Made by a program: the position numbers and the translations under genes | Assembly (NCBI GenBank): GCA_018806915.1 | Contig: JAGKQI010000059.1 | Location: 372,001-436,000 of the forward strand | DNA: 64,000 nt | Source of the DNA: Phytophthora colocasiae | Taxonomy: Eukaryota > Oomycota > Peronosporomycetes > Peronosporales > Peronosporaceae | Reading direction: 5' to 3' | Part shown: positions 11,257 to 21,573 of the stretch, piece after piece | How positions within the stretch are numbered: the stretch's first letter is position 1 | How the letters are laid out: each line of letters opens with the position of its first letter | The notes under the pieces: generated by a model | What the model was told of the DNA's origin: nothing | Databases searched by the model: none | Seen by the model: only the letters and a program-made list of their open reading frames with translations

Positions 11257-11668
11257 ATGGACGGCAAGGAATTGCAGCGCAAGCGGCCAGAGCTGCACGA
11301 CCCACATGTGCCTCGCTTCCCCGTCATCTACAAGGAGCCGACGCTACAGCAAGTGCGGGACAACTTGAGCCAGGCGGATATTATCCAGAGCGTGGCGGTG
11401 AGCGTCGTGTCGTTCCCACTCGGATACATCGTGGGTACGTCCTACAAGAACGAGAGTGGATGAAAAAACAATTTAATTAACGGTTGTTTATTGCTGTGAA
11501 ACAGCTCGTCAATTGGATCGCAGCTTGGCACGTCCTGGAATGCTGTTTACGGGCATTATTGGTACGCTGGGCGGTGCTATGCTGGCTTACCAGAACTCTT
11601 CACTGCGGCTGCAGGGCTTTGGCCGCAACGACGAAGAGGTGGCGCGCTATCAGAAGACGGAGCAGTGA
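11257..11668 (+). CDS. Small mitochondrial complex I subunit (21-kDa/NUXM type)
   Basis: Two exons: 11257-11434 and 11505-11668 (113 aa). The phase-1 GT-AG intron joins YIV to ARQLDRSLARPG. A short polar N-terminus contains PRFPVIYKEPT. Two hydrophobic segments follow (VAVSVVSFPLGYIV and MLFTGIIGTLGGAMLAYQNSS), ending in GFGRNDEEVARYQ. The arrangement of an RPGMLFxG...AYQxSxxRLxGF core after a first membrane helix resembles the N-terminal domain of the fungal 21-kDa NADH-ubiquinone oxidoreductase subunit. The role would be an accessory subunit in the inner-membrane arm. The family call is from pattern memory and less sure than the gene model. Confidence 0.68.
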
Positions 11669-12034
11669 CGGAATATACGAAATGCTGCTACAGTTTCTTT
11701 GTCTCAGTCGGCTGTGTTTTTGCCAGGTCAACCTGAGAGGCCCTGAACGCATTGATACTTGTAGACCCATCCTCCGATCCCGCGAAGACCATAACATTGC
11801 TCGCGCGGGTATTGCCGACATTTTACATGTGTATGAATTTCACTACGTTGATCGTATCGGCAAGAATTGTATGCCGTGTTTGTTGTAGGTATGGAGCTGG
11901 TCGCTTCCAAGAACGATTCAAGTCACCAAAGTTCCCGGACCGACGTCTCCCAGTAGTATTTGTGACGCGGAGAAGTGCCATGCAGCTATCTGCTGTTGTG
12001 TTTTCTATATCAACTGCTACAGACGCAACTACAG
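11669..12034. other. Intergenic region with no supported gene
   Basis: About 365 nt between the complex I subunit and the uS17 remnant. Open frames here lack motifs. I searched it for the missing N-terminal half of uS17 (the conserved KCPFTGNV segment) and did not see it in any frame. Confidence 0.55.
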
Positions 12035-12289
12035 ATCGAGGGTGTCGTCCTCTAGACCAAGATGAAGCGCACGATCATCGTACGTCGTGACTACCTGCAC
12101 TTCGTCAAGAAGTACAAGCGTTTCGAGAAGCGTCACAAGAATGTGGCTGCCCACCTGTCGTCCGCCTTCCGTGTGAAGGAGGGTGACATCATCACCATCG
12201 GCCAGTGCCGCCCGCTCGCCAAGACCGCGCACCTACAACGTGCTGGAGGTCGCCCATTAACCGTGCGCAGGCAGTTCCGTCAGTTCTAA
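12035..12289 (+). pseudogene. Partial, broken copy of 40S ribosomal protein uS17 (RPS11)
   Basis: The frame from 12056 encodes [20 protein letters not shown] and then FEKRHKN, the highly conserved C-terminal half of uS17. Three defects are visible. The N-terminal half (about 70 aa) is absent upstream. The codon before TKMK is a TAG at 12053-12055 unless this AG is an exon acceptor. Near 12226 the frame slips: the conserved RTYNVLEV can be read only in another frame, after which RRQFRQF returns in the first. There is no poly(A) tail to suggest a retrocopy. It could instead be the last exon of a gene whose first exon I failed to find, but the internal slip argues for a pseudogene. Confidence 0.7.
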
Positions 12290-12406
12290 GTGCTCGGTCT
12301 TCTGGGTTAAAACCCCCAATGAGCTCATGTCAATAGAGACCAACCGAGCTGAAATTAGTCGAAAGTAGAGAGTCGTTCAGCTTCAAGAGTAGATCTAGGT
12401 AGAATC

Positions 12407-14847
12407 ATGGCCACGCGTACTGGAAGACTCGTTGTTGATCCGCGGACAGGAAAGATGGTGGACGAGTACAAGGAGGACCAAATGGCTGTGGCGCTCTTCA
12501 ATCCGGAGTGTACCAAGCCTGAGGACTACCAGTTCCGCTTCATCCTGAGATCCGACTTTACAGTGTACGCTAGAAGTATCTGGTTTACTTGGTCTTTTGC
12601 TAACATTTTCTTCTCCCTACCAGCCCCAAGATCAACATGCACTTCGAATGCAATGCTGCTCTGCTGAAAGATCCGTTTGGCAGTACGTACACTTACACAA
12701 GTTCAATTACTGACAAACTAACTCGACTGGTAGATGTACTGTGGCCCAAGGACTGGATGACGCAGGTTCTTCCACCCTCAGGCAGTGATCGATGGTACTA
12801 CATCATCCACGAGCGCGTTGAGCCAAAACCTCAAGACGATCTCCAAGACCCTTTCTACACTGGTGGTTCCCTTCTGGTCCTCGCTTTCGTGCCTGCCCAG
12901 TGCGAACCGATTGACATCAGGACGTGGCTGCTCTTTGGAATCACCCAAGAATTCCAACCTCTGCTCCGATTGAAGCCGCTGGTGGCCACTGCTCGAAAGA
13001 AGCTCAAGGTATTGAAGGAGAAGATCAATGCTCTTCCTGTTACAGACTTGGTGGGGACCCAGCAACAACAGACGGAGACTCGAAAGAACTTATCGGACGC
13101 GATGAACGCTCAATCGAAGGAATTAGCAGACGAAATCAATGAACTGGAGCGCAGACGGAAACGGATGACGAAGCTGATGATGACGGAGCCTGTAACACTC
13201 ACAGAAGTCCCGAGAGACGCTGAGCTCCCATCGACTAGTATGAAAGATGAAGTGGAGATGAAGACTTGGGCTGCGGCGTTCACGAGTCCGCGTGGACGAG
13301 ATCTCGTATCAATTGCGTTGGAGAAGAACGACTGGAATTACGTTTGCTTAGTGCAAACACGACCACAACCGAGGGCTTTTTTCGAGGATGATGAATTGTC
13401 GAATCAAACAATCGATCCGGATGATCTTCTGAAAGAAATCAACATGAGAACGGTAAGACTTCGACGTTTACGTCATGGAGAGGGCGAGTTGATGGCTCCT
13501 ACTGCTGCAGCTCTAGCTGCTGATGAAGACGATGTGCCATTGGATCCAGTGGATGAACGTTTCCACTTTTCATCCATTGGTGGTGTATACTCGGGCGCCT
13601 TTCGACTGGGGAAGAAGCAAGGACAAGGACAGGAGTACACGAACGTTGGGGTGTACGATGGCTACTTCAGTGGTAATACACGCTGTGGAAGTGGTAAACT
13701 CGTGTACGGAAAGGGAACAACATGCGAAGGCACTTTCGACCGTCCACAGCGTCGATACGAATACAGTGACAAGCTACGAGGAAGAGCGTATGGATGTTCG
13801 CTACTGAATGGAGATGACTACCGAGATGGAGTGGAAAGTGGCGAAGGAATGCACTTAACGTTTCCAGATGGAGCTACTTACGATGGAGAGATGAGAGATG
13901 GTGTCGTTTCTGGACTCGGGCGATACGTGAGCTCAACTGGTGTGGTAGATGAAGGGGTTTTTATGAATGGAGTTCTTCATGGACCAGCGTGCAAGCGGAC
14001 GTTTCCAGATGGGTCGTTTGTTGAAGGACCATTCGTCGAGGGCCAACTGCATGGTCGTGGACGGCAACGAGAGCGACACGGAGATGAATACGAAGGATTT
14101 TTCGATGGTGGGGCAAGACACGGGCGTGGTGTAGCTAGGTTTGAAGGTGGACGCTCCAAGCACGTGGGTTTCTGGCACGAAGATGCAATGGATGGTCGAG
14201 GGGATTTTTACTATCGTCTCTGTGATAATATCCCCGACAGTGAAGATGCTGGTGATACTGGGGAGGATAAAGAGAAGTGGGAGTTCTGGTATGAAGGTGC
14301 GTTCATGCAGAACGAAACTCGCGCTCGACATCGCCACGAAGATCTTCGATCGCATCAGCAAGGAGAATCCTCTGAACGCCATTTACCCTTCACGACTAAT
14401 GGTAAAAGTCGTGAGAAGATGCCGTTCCTAGTGACTGAGCTTCCAACACAACTAGACAAACTCCGACGACGTAAACAGACGAATGGAAAGCGACGCACTG
14501 AGCGAGAGCGGATTTATCTGGAGCAGCGCGAGTTGGCGAACCTCACAACGTACTACGCACTGCTGGACGATTTCTATGAGCAATGGACGAAACGAAAACG
14601 TGAAGAATACGACGACACGTTACTGAATGGCGAAGACCTGCGTCGTGTACAGGAAGAGCGGGAGGCTCTACAAGCATTCGAATTACAACGGGCGAAGTTC
14701 CGGAAGGAAAAGTACAACTTGTCACCTCGTAAAAAATCTCTTGCAAAATTCGAGCGGTACCTTGAACGAGTGACTCTAACCGAACAAGTAAGGCTGAAGA
14801 GAGCAGAAGATGCCGACGGAGCTGATAAGAGCTCCATTGAGGCTTGA
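12407..14847 (+). CDS. MORN-repeat protein of unknown function
   Basis: Three exons: 12407-12564, 12624-12682 and 12734-14847 (776 aa). The two short introns are in frame; splicing restores TVPKINMHFECN and DPFGNVLWPKDW. The N-terminal 350 residues form a globular region I do not recognise, with a helical segment around 150-200. Residues about 350-565 carry repeated MORN motifs (YxGxFxxGxxxGxG, for example YDGEMRDGVVSGLGR and YEGFFDGGARHGRG). The C-terminus is charged and probably coiled coil. MORN arrays bind phospholipids or scaffold cytoskeletal and flagellar structures. The exact role is unknown. Confidence 0.85.
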
Positions 14848-14948
14848 CAACCAAAGTATCTGTGACGTGTGAGCGGATGGATACATTTGTGTTCATGTTG
14901 TGTACAGCCATTCATGTTTATTATATCCGCCCAGACGCACGCTCAACC

Positions 14949-16878
14949 ATGTCGAATATCTACATCACCGAGCCGAACACGGAAGGCAAGGTGCTGCTGC
15001 ACACGAGCTTTGGAGACCTGGACGTGGAGTTGTGGCCGCAACAGGCGCCCAAGGCGTGCCGTAACTTCGTGCAGCTCTGTCTGGAAGGGGTACGATTGCT
15101 TCATGTGGGATATGACCATTTTTGAACTCATATGTTATGTTGTTCATATGATATGATATTTAATATGGCAGTACTATGATCAAACAATTTTCCACCGTAT
15201 CATAGCTGGTTTCATGGTGCAGGGGGGAGACCCCACAGGCACAGGCAACGGAGGAGAGAGCATCTATGGAGGTGCATTCATCGACGAGTTTCATTCAAGA
15301 CTGAAGTTTAACCATCGAGGACTTTTGGCAATGGCCAATGAAAACAAACCGAACTCGAACCACTCGCAGTTTTTCTTCACTTTGGATGCCTGTGACTTCC
15401 TCAACAAGAAACACACCATTTTTGGCAAGGTAAATGTTGGCTAACTGTGGGATATGCACTAGTTGCTAACTGTATTTGGATTTGGATTTTCTTGATTTTT
15501 AGGTTACGGGTAACACGATTTTCAATTTGCTGAGTGTGGGAGACTTGGAAACCGACGCACAGGACCGCCCTGCCAATCCACCGAAATTGTTGAGTGTCGA
15601 AGTACTGTGGAATCCATTCGAGGATATTGTGCCGAGGTAGGATGGATGGTGTTGATATTCTTTTCAAGTGTTGTAAAATACTAACATTTGTATTGAAATG
15701 GATAGAGCTGTTAAGAGAAATGATGCACCAGAAGAGGACGGTACGAAGAAGAAGAAGAAGAAGCGAAAAGCTACAAAAGACTTGAAGTTGCTGTCGTTTG
15801 GGGACGAAGAAGAGGCCTTTCAGGACGAGATTGGTGGTGGAACGAAGAAATCTAAAAAGAAGAAAGACAAGACGATGATGAGCAGCCATGACTTACTGGA
15901 CGATCGCAAGCTCAAGTCGGAAGTGGATACAGAAGTTCTACAAAGGATGTCAAAGACAAAGGGTGAGGCTGCTAGTGAAGAGAAGAAAGAACGGTCGAGG
16001 GCTAATCTGAAAGCAGCAGTAGCAGCTGCGAGCAAATCTGTCCAAGTAGCAGCAGAAACATCGAACACGGAATCGAGTACTGTCAAGGATGAGGCCTTCG
16101 CTACTGCCTCGAGTAGTAAAAAAAAAGACCGTGAAGAGTACGCTAAACTACGCGAGGAGCTGCGGAGATCCAAAAAGGCAGTTCCGTTGCTTATGGGCGA
16201 AGAAGCGAAAAAGCTGGAGAAGGATCGAGCTTTTCAGGACATGTTGACTCCGTTGCAGCAACAACGACAGAAGTATCTGCAGAGGAAGAAGGCCAGCAAT
16301 CGCACGGCACGTGAGCAAGATACTCTGTCAAAGCTGAAGAAGTTCCAAAGCACGCTGTTCGACGTGAATACGAAGAAAAGTCCTACCGAAGGTGCAAACT
16401 CTGACGGGGATGCAGACAAGAAGGAAAGCGCTGAGAGTTACCACGGGCAGGTTCTGGAAGAAGATGAGGACAAGGATGATACGAATGACGACAATTCTTG
16501 GATGACAGCCAAGCTCAAATTCAAGAAGCACATTGATGTAAGTATCGATCATTGTCGAGTGATCAACATTGGACTAACGGTGTTTTTATGAGTGTTACAG
16601 GACCAATTTCGAGCCGGCAATGAGCCTTCAACTGATGTAAGTTAGTTTTTTTTTACGCACGGTTGATATTGTATTTCGATGAACTTAACATGGACCCTAT
16701 TAAACTCCAGGACTACCTGACTATCGACTCACGCAACGAAAAAAGCCATGACTCCTGTGATCCAACGAGCAGAAATGGAGATTCTCGTCGAGATCGATCA
16801 AGAGACAGAAGTCGACAGAGCCGTCGAGGTCACGAACGCAGAGATCGTAGCGAAGACCGCCACCACCGTCGGCGGTAA
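14949..16878 (+). CDS. CWC27: Spliceosome-associated cyclophilin CWC27
   Basis: Six exons: 14949-15089, 15172-15429, 15503-15636, 15706-16537, 16601-16636 and 16711-16878 (522 aa). Residues 1-175 are a cyclophilin-type domain: [15 protein letters not shown], then [21 protein letters not shown] and SQFFFTLD. The remainder is charged, with Lys-rich stretches and the segment FQSTLFD typical of CWC27. The C-terminus is Arg/Ser/Asp-rich. CWC27 binds CWC22 in activated spliceosomes; its cyclophilin domain lacks strong isomerase activity in the animal protein. The 36-nt exon 5 is unusually short but has clean splice sites on both sides. Confidence 0.92.
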
Positions 16879-17064
16879 GCAAACCAGCAGAAGAACAGCT
16901 ACTTGCATCGAAGAAATTATACTTTGAATGTCAAGTGTTGAAGCTACCGAAGCTGCTCCACTCATCAAATATGACATGTTTCGAGTTGTGTCGTGGCATC
17001 ACTTCATTGGATCTAACGAATGTGGGGATGAATATTTGCATCATAACTGAATTCTCCTTGACAA

Positions 17065-17880
17065 GTGCACATCAAACCAACAAACCAAGCTATGACCTCT
17101 AACATCACAGCAGTAGACGGTTTCTTTACTCAGATCCCTCAAAGTGAAGCTCTGTCAGAGTCCCCACAGCTTTTCCGCCAATTCAAACTGGCAACTTCAT
17201 CTTGGACGGAGTTTAAGCAAAACTTCGAGGAACTCACCAAAGCTGGTAAAAACGTCAAACTGGTTTTCTTCGTGCGTCATGGCGAAGGACTTCACAACGA
17301 AGCGATCAAGTTGTACGGGTCTGAGCACTGGTACAAGGAGCTGGTGACTAGCGATGTCTATAGAGATGCGGAGTTGACAGCGTTCGGAATTCAAGACGCG
17401 CAGACCAAGGGGCCTCCAAGGATCCAGGAGGAGTTACAGAGAGGAATGCCACCGATCGAGAGAGTGGTTGTCTCGCCCATTTCACGAGCCATCCAAACAG
17501 CTCAGTATTTCTTCGTAAAGGACCAGATACCGAACACCCCATTCGTTTGTATGGAAGGTTGTCGCGAACATCTCGGAGTGGACACGTGCAACAACCGCCG
17601 ATCTGTGTCGGTGCTGAAGATTAAATTCCCAGACGTTGATTTTTCAGCTCTTACAGATGAAGAAGACGTTCTATGGACGACTGACCACCGAGAATCGGCG
17701 GAAGAGATTCTGACGCGTGCAAAGGAGTTTCTGACGGAGCTCTTCCGAACGATCCCTGAGCGCCACGTAGCTGTTGCGACGCATTTTGGATTTATTGAGG
17801 CAGTTTGTGCGGTGACAATGGGGGTGAAGATTGAAACGGGGAAGTGCGAGGTCGTCCCGGTGGTCCTAGAGAAGCTGTAA
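17065..17880 (+). CDS. Histidine phosphatase (phosphoglycerate mutase-like) family protein
   Basis: A single exon of 271 aa. The phosphohistidine motif RHGEG lies at 71-75, followed by HNEA. ERVVVSPISRAIQTAQYF is the second conserved segment, with the phosphate-binding Arg. REHLGVDTCNNRR follows, and ATHFGF near 236-241 supplies the second catalytic His. This pattern, with EHxGxxxCxxR, is common in fungal and oomycete PGAM-like proteins of unknown substrate; these act as phosphatases more often than as glycolytic mutases. There is no signal peptide. An alternative start lies at Met10 (17092). Confidence 0.85.
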   Translation: MHIKPTNQAMTSNITAVDGFFTQIPQSEALSESPQLFRQFKLATSSWTEFKQNFEELTKAGKNVKLVFFVRHGEGLHNEAIKLYGSEHWYKELVTSDVYRDAELTAFGIQDAQTKGPPRIQEELQRGMPPIERVVVSPISRAIQTAQYFFVKDQIPNTPFVCMEGCREHLGVDTCNNRRSVSVLKIKFPDVDFSALTDEEDVLWTTDHRESAEEILTRAKEFLTELFRTIPERHVAVATHFGFIEAVCAVTMGVKIETGKCEVVPVVLEKL

Positions 17881-18514
17881 GTGTTGATAATCAAGCAATT
17901 GCTCTTCGGTTTTCGTCATGTAATGGTCATTCAATGCACTGTGCGCAAGAAATATAAAGACATGACCTAGCACCCGACAACATAGAGAAGCGGTTGAGGA
18001 CTCCAAGTCACATCGACCGAATAACAATAGCATCCGTCTGCTGATCCAGGTGCATGGATATGAAGGCGTAGAGGAGATGAAGACGATGACAGCAAACTCA
18101 ATTTGAATCGACAAAATAAATGACCTGCTAGTCTGCAGCATTGCCAACACCATCGGAACCTCCAGCGCCCGCATTTTTCGTCAAGCGTCATATTGCTAGG
18201 CTTTCGACGTTCTTGGCAATCGCTTTAATGTTACCTTCAGACTTGAGCCTCTACCAGCAGTAGAGGAGTCATATTAATGGTGGGACCACCTGTCGCTAAG
18301 TGTCCACCTCTGTTGATTGTCTGTCCCTTACGAAAATGCCCATGGTGCGACTTGTGCGACTAGCTTGGTGAGCTAATGGACCACCTTCAACATCTTTGCA
18401 GCTCAGGCTCATGCCGCACCGATCATGTGGACGGATGTAGTAGTGGAGAACGCTCAAGTTCCTCACACCAGTCTCCGTTTTGACGACTTGCGCTGAGATC
18501 AGGACCCAAGAACG
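17881..18514. other. Intergenic region upstream of NOX-A
   Basis: About 630 nt without a supportable gene. A 6-bp inverted repeat (CCTCTA/TAGAGG, about 18248-18266) is the only structure seen. The right half should hold the NOX-A promoter. Confidence 0.55.
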
Positions 18515-19515
18515 ATGTTGTCATCCGACTTGGGAGTTCTAGCGAGCACCAGCAGCACCCCGACCTCCATGAAGGCGGACTACGCTATTCTGGAGAGCAA
18601 CACACCAGTGGAATGCACACAGATCCACCACCACGAATCGGAGAAGAAACCACGGCGTAAATTCTCTGGAGCTTTACCAATGCCCAAGATTTTGGGACCA
18701 GTGATCCGATCGCCACACAACGTCGAGACACGGACACGAACTAGCTCAATTGTTGCAATGTTAGGAGGGTCTGGGGCCAACAAGCAGGCGTTGGGCAATT
18801 CCGGACTCTCAAACTCCCGCGTCAACGGCTTAAGTGGAAGTCACTCAAGCTTCCTACCGAGTAACTCGGTGCTTAACATGAGTTTCCATCCTTCAATGAC
18901 GAATATCTCGCGACCAAGTCGGAAGATGAACATGAGCGAACTGTACGAATTCAAGGACCAACTCTGGAAAGGGTCCATGTCAGGAAGATTGAACAATGGA
19001 CTCGATGCGAGTGCAGTGAGCTCAGAAGATTGCGCCAACCCGAAAGCTCCAGGCCAATTGACCTTCTTCACTCAGGCGTTTAACACGTCACGCATCACTG
19101 TCAAACACAATGAACCGGTCGATGACGCGACGGTTTTCATCCCTTTACCCCGAGAATCCGTAGCGATGATGGTTGACGCTGTTCGAGTATCAGCGCTGGA
19201 TGACAATGAGAAGTGCAGGTTCCTCTTCGAGATGTTCGATATCGACCACCGAGGTGTGTTGTCAAAACAAGGAGTACGAGCGTTCATCGAGGCCACCTTC
19301 GCTGCTAATGACGTTCAGTTTCTCGGTGAATTCAACTACGATGGAGTGGTGAATAAAGTATTCGAGCGCTGTCGTCAACACGACAAAATGACTTGCAGCG
19401 AGTTCTACAGTGTTTTTGGAGAGGTTGTGTCAGAAGCTGACGATGAAAAGAGCAAGGAGGCACTGGGCAGGTTAAGTTTCATTGTGGAAGCGCAACAACT
19501 CAAGGAAATTGTCCG

Positions 19516-20264
19516 CAACAACGAGAAAGGAGGCCAGTGGTATCGCTTCAAGAAGTTCTGCCGAAAGTACAAACCCGAGATCTTCTGGCTCACTCTCTAC
19601 TTCCTCCTCATGGTCGGCGTCTTCATCGCCAAAGCCTCGCGCTTCTCTTTCGACCCTGCAGTTGGCAACTGTCCTCGAATCGCCAAGGGATTCGCCGAGA
19701 TCTGCCTCGTCAACACCATGTTCGTGCTGCTTCCCATGTGTCGGAACTTCGTCACTGGTCTTCGGACGTTGCCTGTGGTGGTCAACTATCTGCCGATCGA
19801 CCACCACATCGAGTTCCACAAGATCTGCGGCGTCATGATGTTGATCGCTTCTGTGGGTCACACTGCCGCGTGGTTAGCTATCGTCCTTTACGTGCGAACT
19901 GTACCGCTGTCGGTCTGGGAAGCCTCTGCTTATCATCATCTCTCGTTTGTACGGGACGAGAATCTGCTGCTCTTTGCTCTGCGAGTTCCGATCTGGACGG
20001 GAGTGGCGATGCTTCTGTGTGCGGCGATCGCAGCTCCGTTGTGTCTGGAAAAAGTCCGACGAGGGAAGTTCAACCTGTTCTTCATCACGCACATGCTGTT
20101 CATCCCGTTCCTGGTGCTGATGGCGTTCCACGGGTTCGCTCGATGGGTGGCAGCTCCACAGGCTCAGTACTGGATTTTGCCTCCAGTTGTGATCTTTTTG
20201 ATTGAGAAGCGCTACCGAATGACTCAAATGTTTGGAGGGCAAACGAAGATTATCCATGTTCATC
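19516..20264 (+). repeat. Gene-conversion-like tract shared by NOX-A and NOX-B
   Basis: From about 19516 to the insertion point at 20264, NOX-A matches NOX-B (35050-35800) with only about four substitutions in 750 nt. The match continues past element 1 for roughly 40 nt (25669-25708). Flanking coding sequence on both sides is only about 70-85% identical by eye. A second identical block of about 90-100 nt lies near 26190-26285 (NOX-B about 36326-36415). Confidence 0.85.
20260..20264. repeat. Left target-site duplication of element 1 (TCATC)
   Basis: TCATC precedes the 5' LTR and recurs at 25664-25668 after the 3' LTR. NOX-B has a single TCATC at the matching place. Confidence 0.93.
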
Positions 20265-20603
20265 TGTGGTGATATTCAGGACTCTGGCTACATGGATGAA
20301 CTCTGGCAGCAGATCCCCTTTGGTTTCCGCGGTGTGGAGACGCACGATGCTTGGAGGAGGCTTACTCATGAGCACTGGACAGCATTTACTGGAACATGAA
20401 CGGCAGGACGTTAGGTGTAGTAGAAACTACATCTATGCTATGGACAAGCAGTAGAGTTTAGATCTTGGGATAGTCAATGGAGGAAACCCTCCATGAGCAG
20501 CTAGCGAAGGACTCTGAAGAGCTTAACTGATCAATACTCACTTTTGCATTTACCTGCAAGCAAGCAACGCAGTACAAGTACTTCGCAAGCGCGACACGGC
20601 ACA
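20265..20603 (+). repeat. 5' LTR of element 1
   Basis: Begins TGTGGTGATATT and ends ACACGGCACA. It is near-identical to 25324-25663, with three differences including a one-base length change. It contains CTCACTTTTGCATTT at about 20548-20562, close to the oomycete initiator consensus (TCATTYYNCAWTTT). Confidence 0.95.
20540..20570 (+). promoter_or_regulatory. Possible oomycete initiator in the LTR
   Basis: TCACTTTTGCATTT within the LTR differs from the published oomycete Inr core TCATTYYNCAWTTT at one position. It is conserved in the 3' LTR. If real, it marks the element's transcription start and would make the R region begin here. Inferred by consensus match only. Confidence 0.4.
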
Positions 20604-20636
20604 AAGTTAACTTTAGTCCTTGTGGACCGCTGAAGC

Positions 20637-21570
20637 ATGTCGAACTCGACCCAGTATGAGAGTGACGGAGATGTTGTCATGACAACAGCGCACCAACCTG
20701 TGTTTGAGTTCCTCCACGCCCCAAAATTGGATGGGTGGAGTCAAGGTGCACTAGTCAATTGGAAGAAGCAACGGGAGCAGTATGAAGAATGCATCCGACA
20801 GCGCTGCGTCGAGAGTGGCGAGCGTCCTGAGGTGGCGATGCGGCCGATCAAGTTGGCCTTCGAACCCAAGCTTCTTGAGGCACTATGTCTGTACGAGTTA
20901 CAGAAACCTGTCGATAGCGTCACCGATGATGAGTTGAAGGCTCTGATCAATCAACGAGTACTGAGTGTGAAGAACGCTCAGGTCCCGGATTTGGACGCTC
21001 TCTTCAAAAAGCATTTGAACGTCGATATGCATGAAGATGATATTGATGCGCGGGTACTGAAGTACTTTCGCGATTTCTCTGATTTGGTCGAGAAGAATGG
21101 GCTTGGGGAGATCCTTGAGTGGGTGATCCGGCGAAGCCAGGATATAATGAGCGGATGAAACTACGTTGCAACTTTCTGATCGACAATCTGGAGCCTGCCG
21201 TCCTTCGAGACGAAGTTCGCCGTCACACGAAATTTGTGGACCCGGAGGCGAAACGCAATGATTTCGTGTTGTTCCGAGTGATCAAGGTGAAAGCTCGAGA
21301 TCAACATAAGTACCACGTTTTGACAAGAGATCAAAGGGTAAGTCAAACGCGGAGAAAAGGGACAAGTCGACCAGTGACAAGGCGACCTACTCTAGCAACA
21401 ACAAGAATGGCCCACGCTCAACTACATCGTCAGCCCGTTCCGGCGGGGCGCCGAAGGAGGCAAAGCCAAGCACCAACCCGCCTCGGACAGGATGTTGGCA
21501 CTGCAAAGGTGATCACTGGCTACGCGACTGCCCGACCGCCACAGAGGCGGACAAGGCCGCTGCTGTCGAC
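20637..21570 (+). pseudogene. Element 1 gag with frameshifts
   Basis: The first frame (20637-21158) gives 173 aa of a capsid-like helical protein. The sequence then continues in another frame from about 21119 and in a third for the nucleocapsid part. The CCHC zinc knuckle (CWHCKGDHWLRDC, about 21490-21530) is complete and in frame with the downstream protease. Two frame changes are therefore needed inside gag. Confidence 0.8.
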
Positions 21571-21573
21571 CGG

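Noticed and set aside
12029..12232. Antisense open frame over the uS17 remnant
   Set aside because: A mirror of GC-rich coding sequence with no motif of its own.
20604..20640. Primer-binding site for element 1
   Set aside because: The nearest TGG-starting sequence is about 20 nt inside the LTR boundary, too far for a standard site, and I cannot match it to a tRNA.
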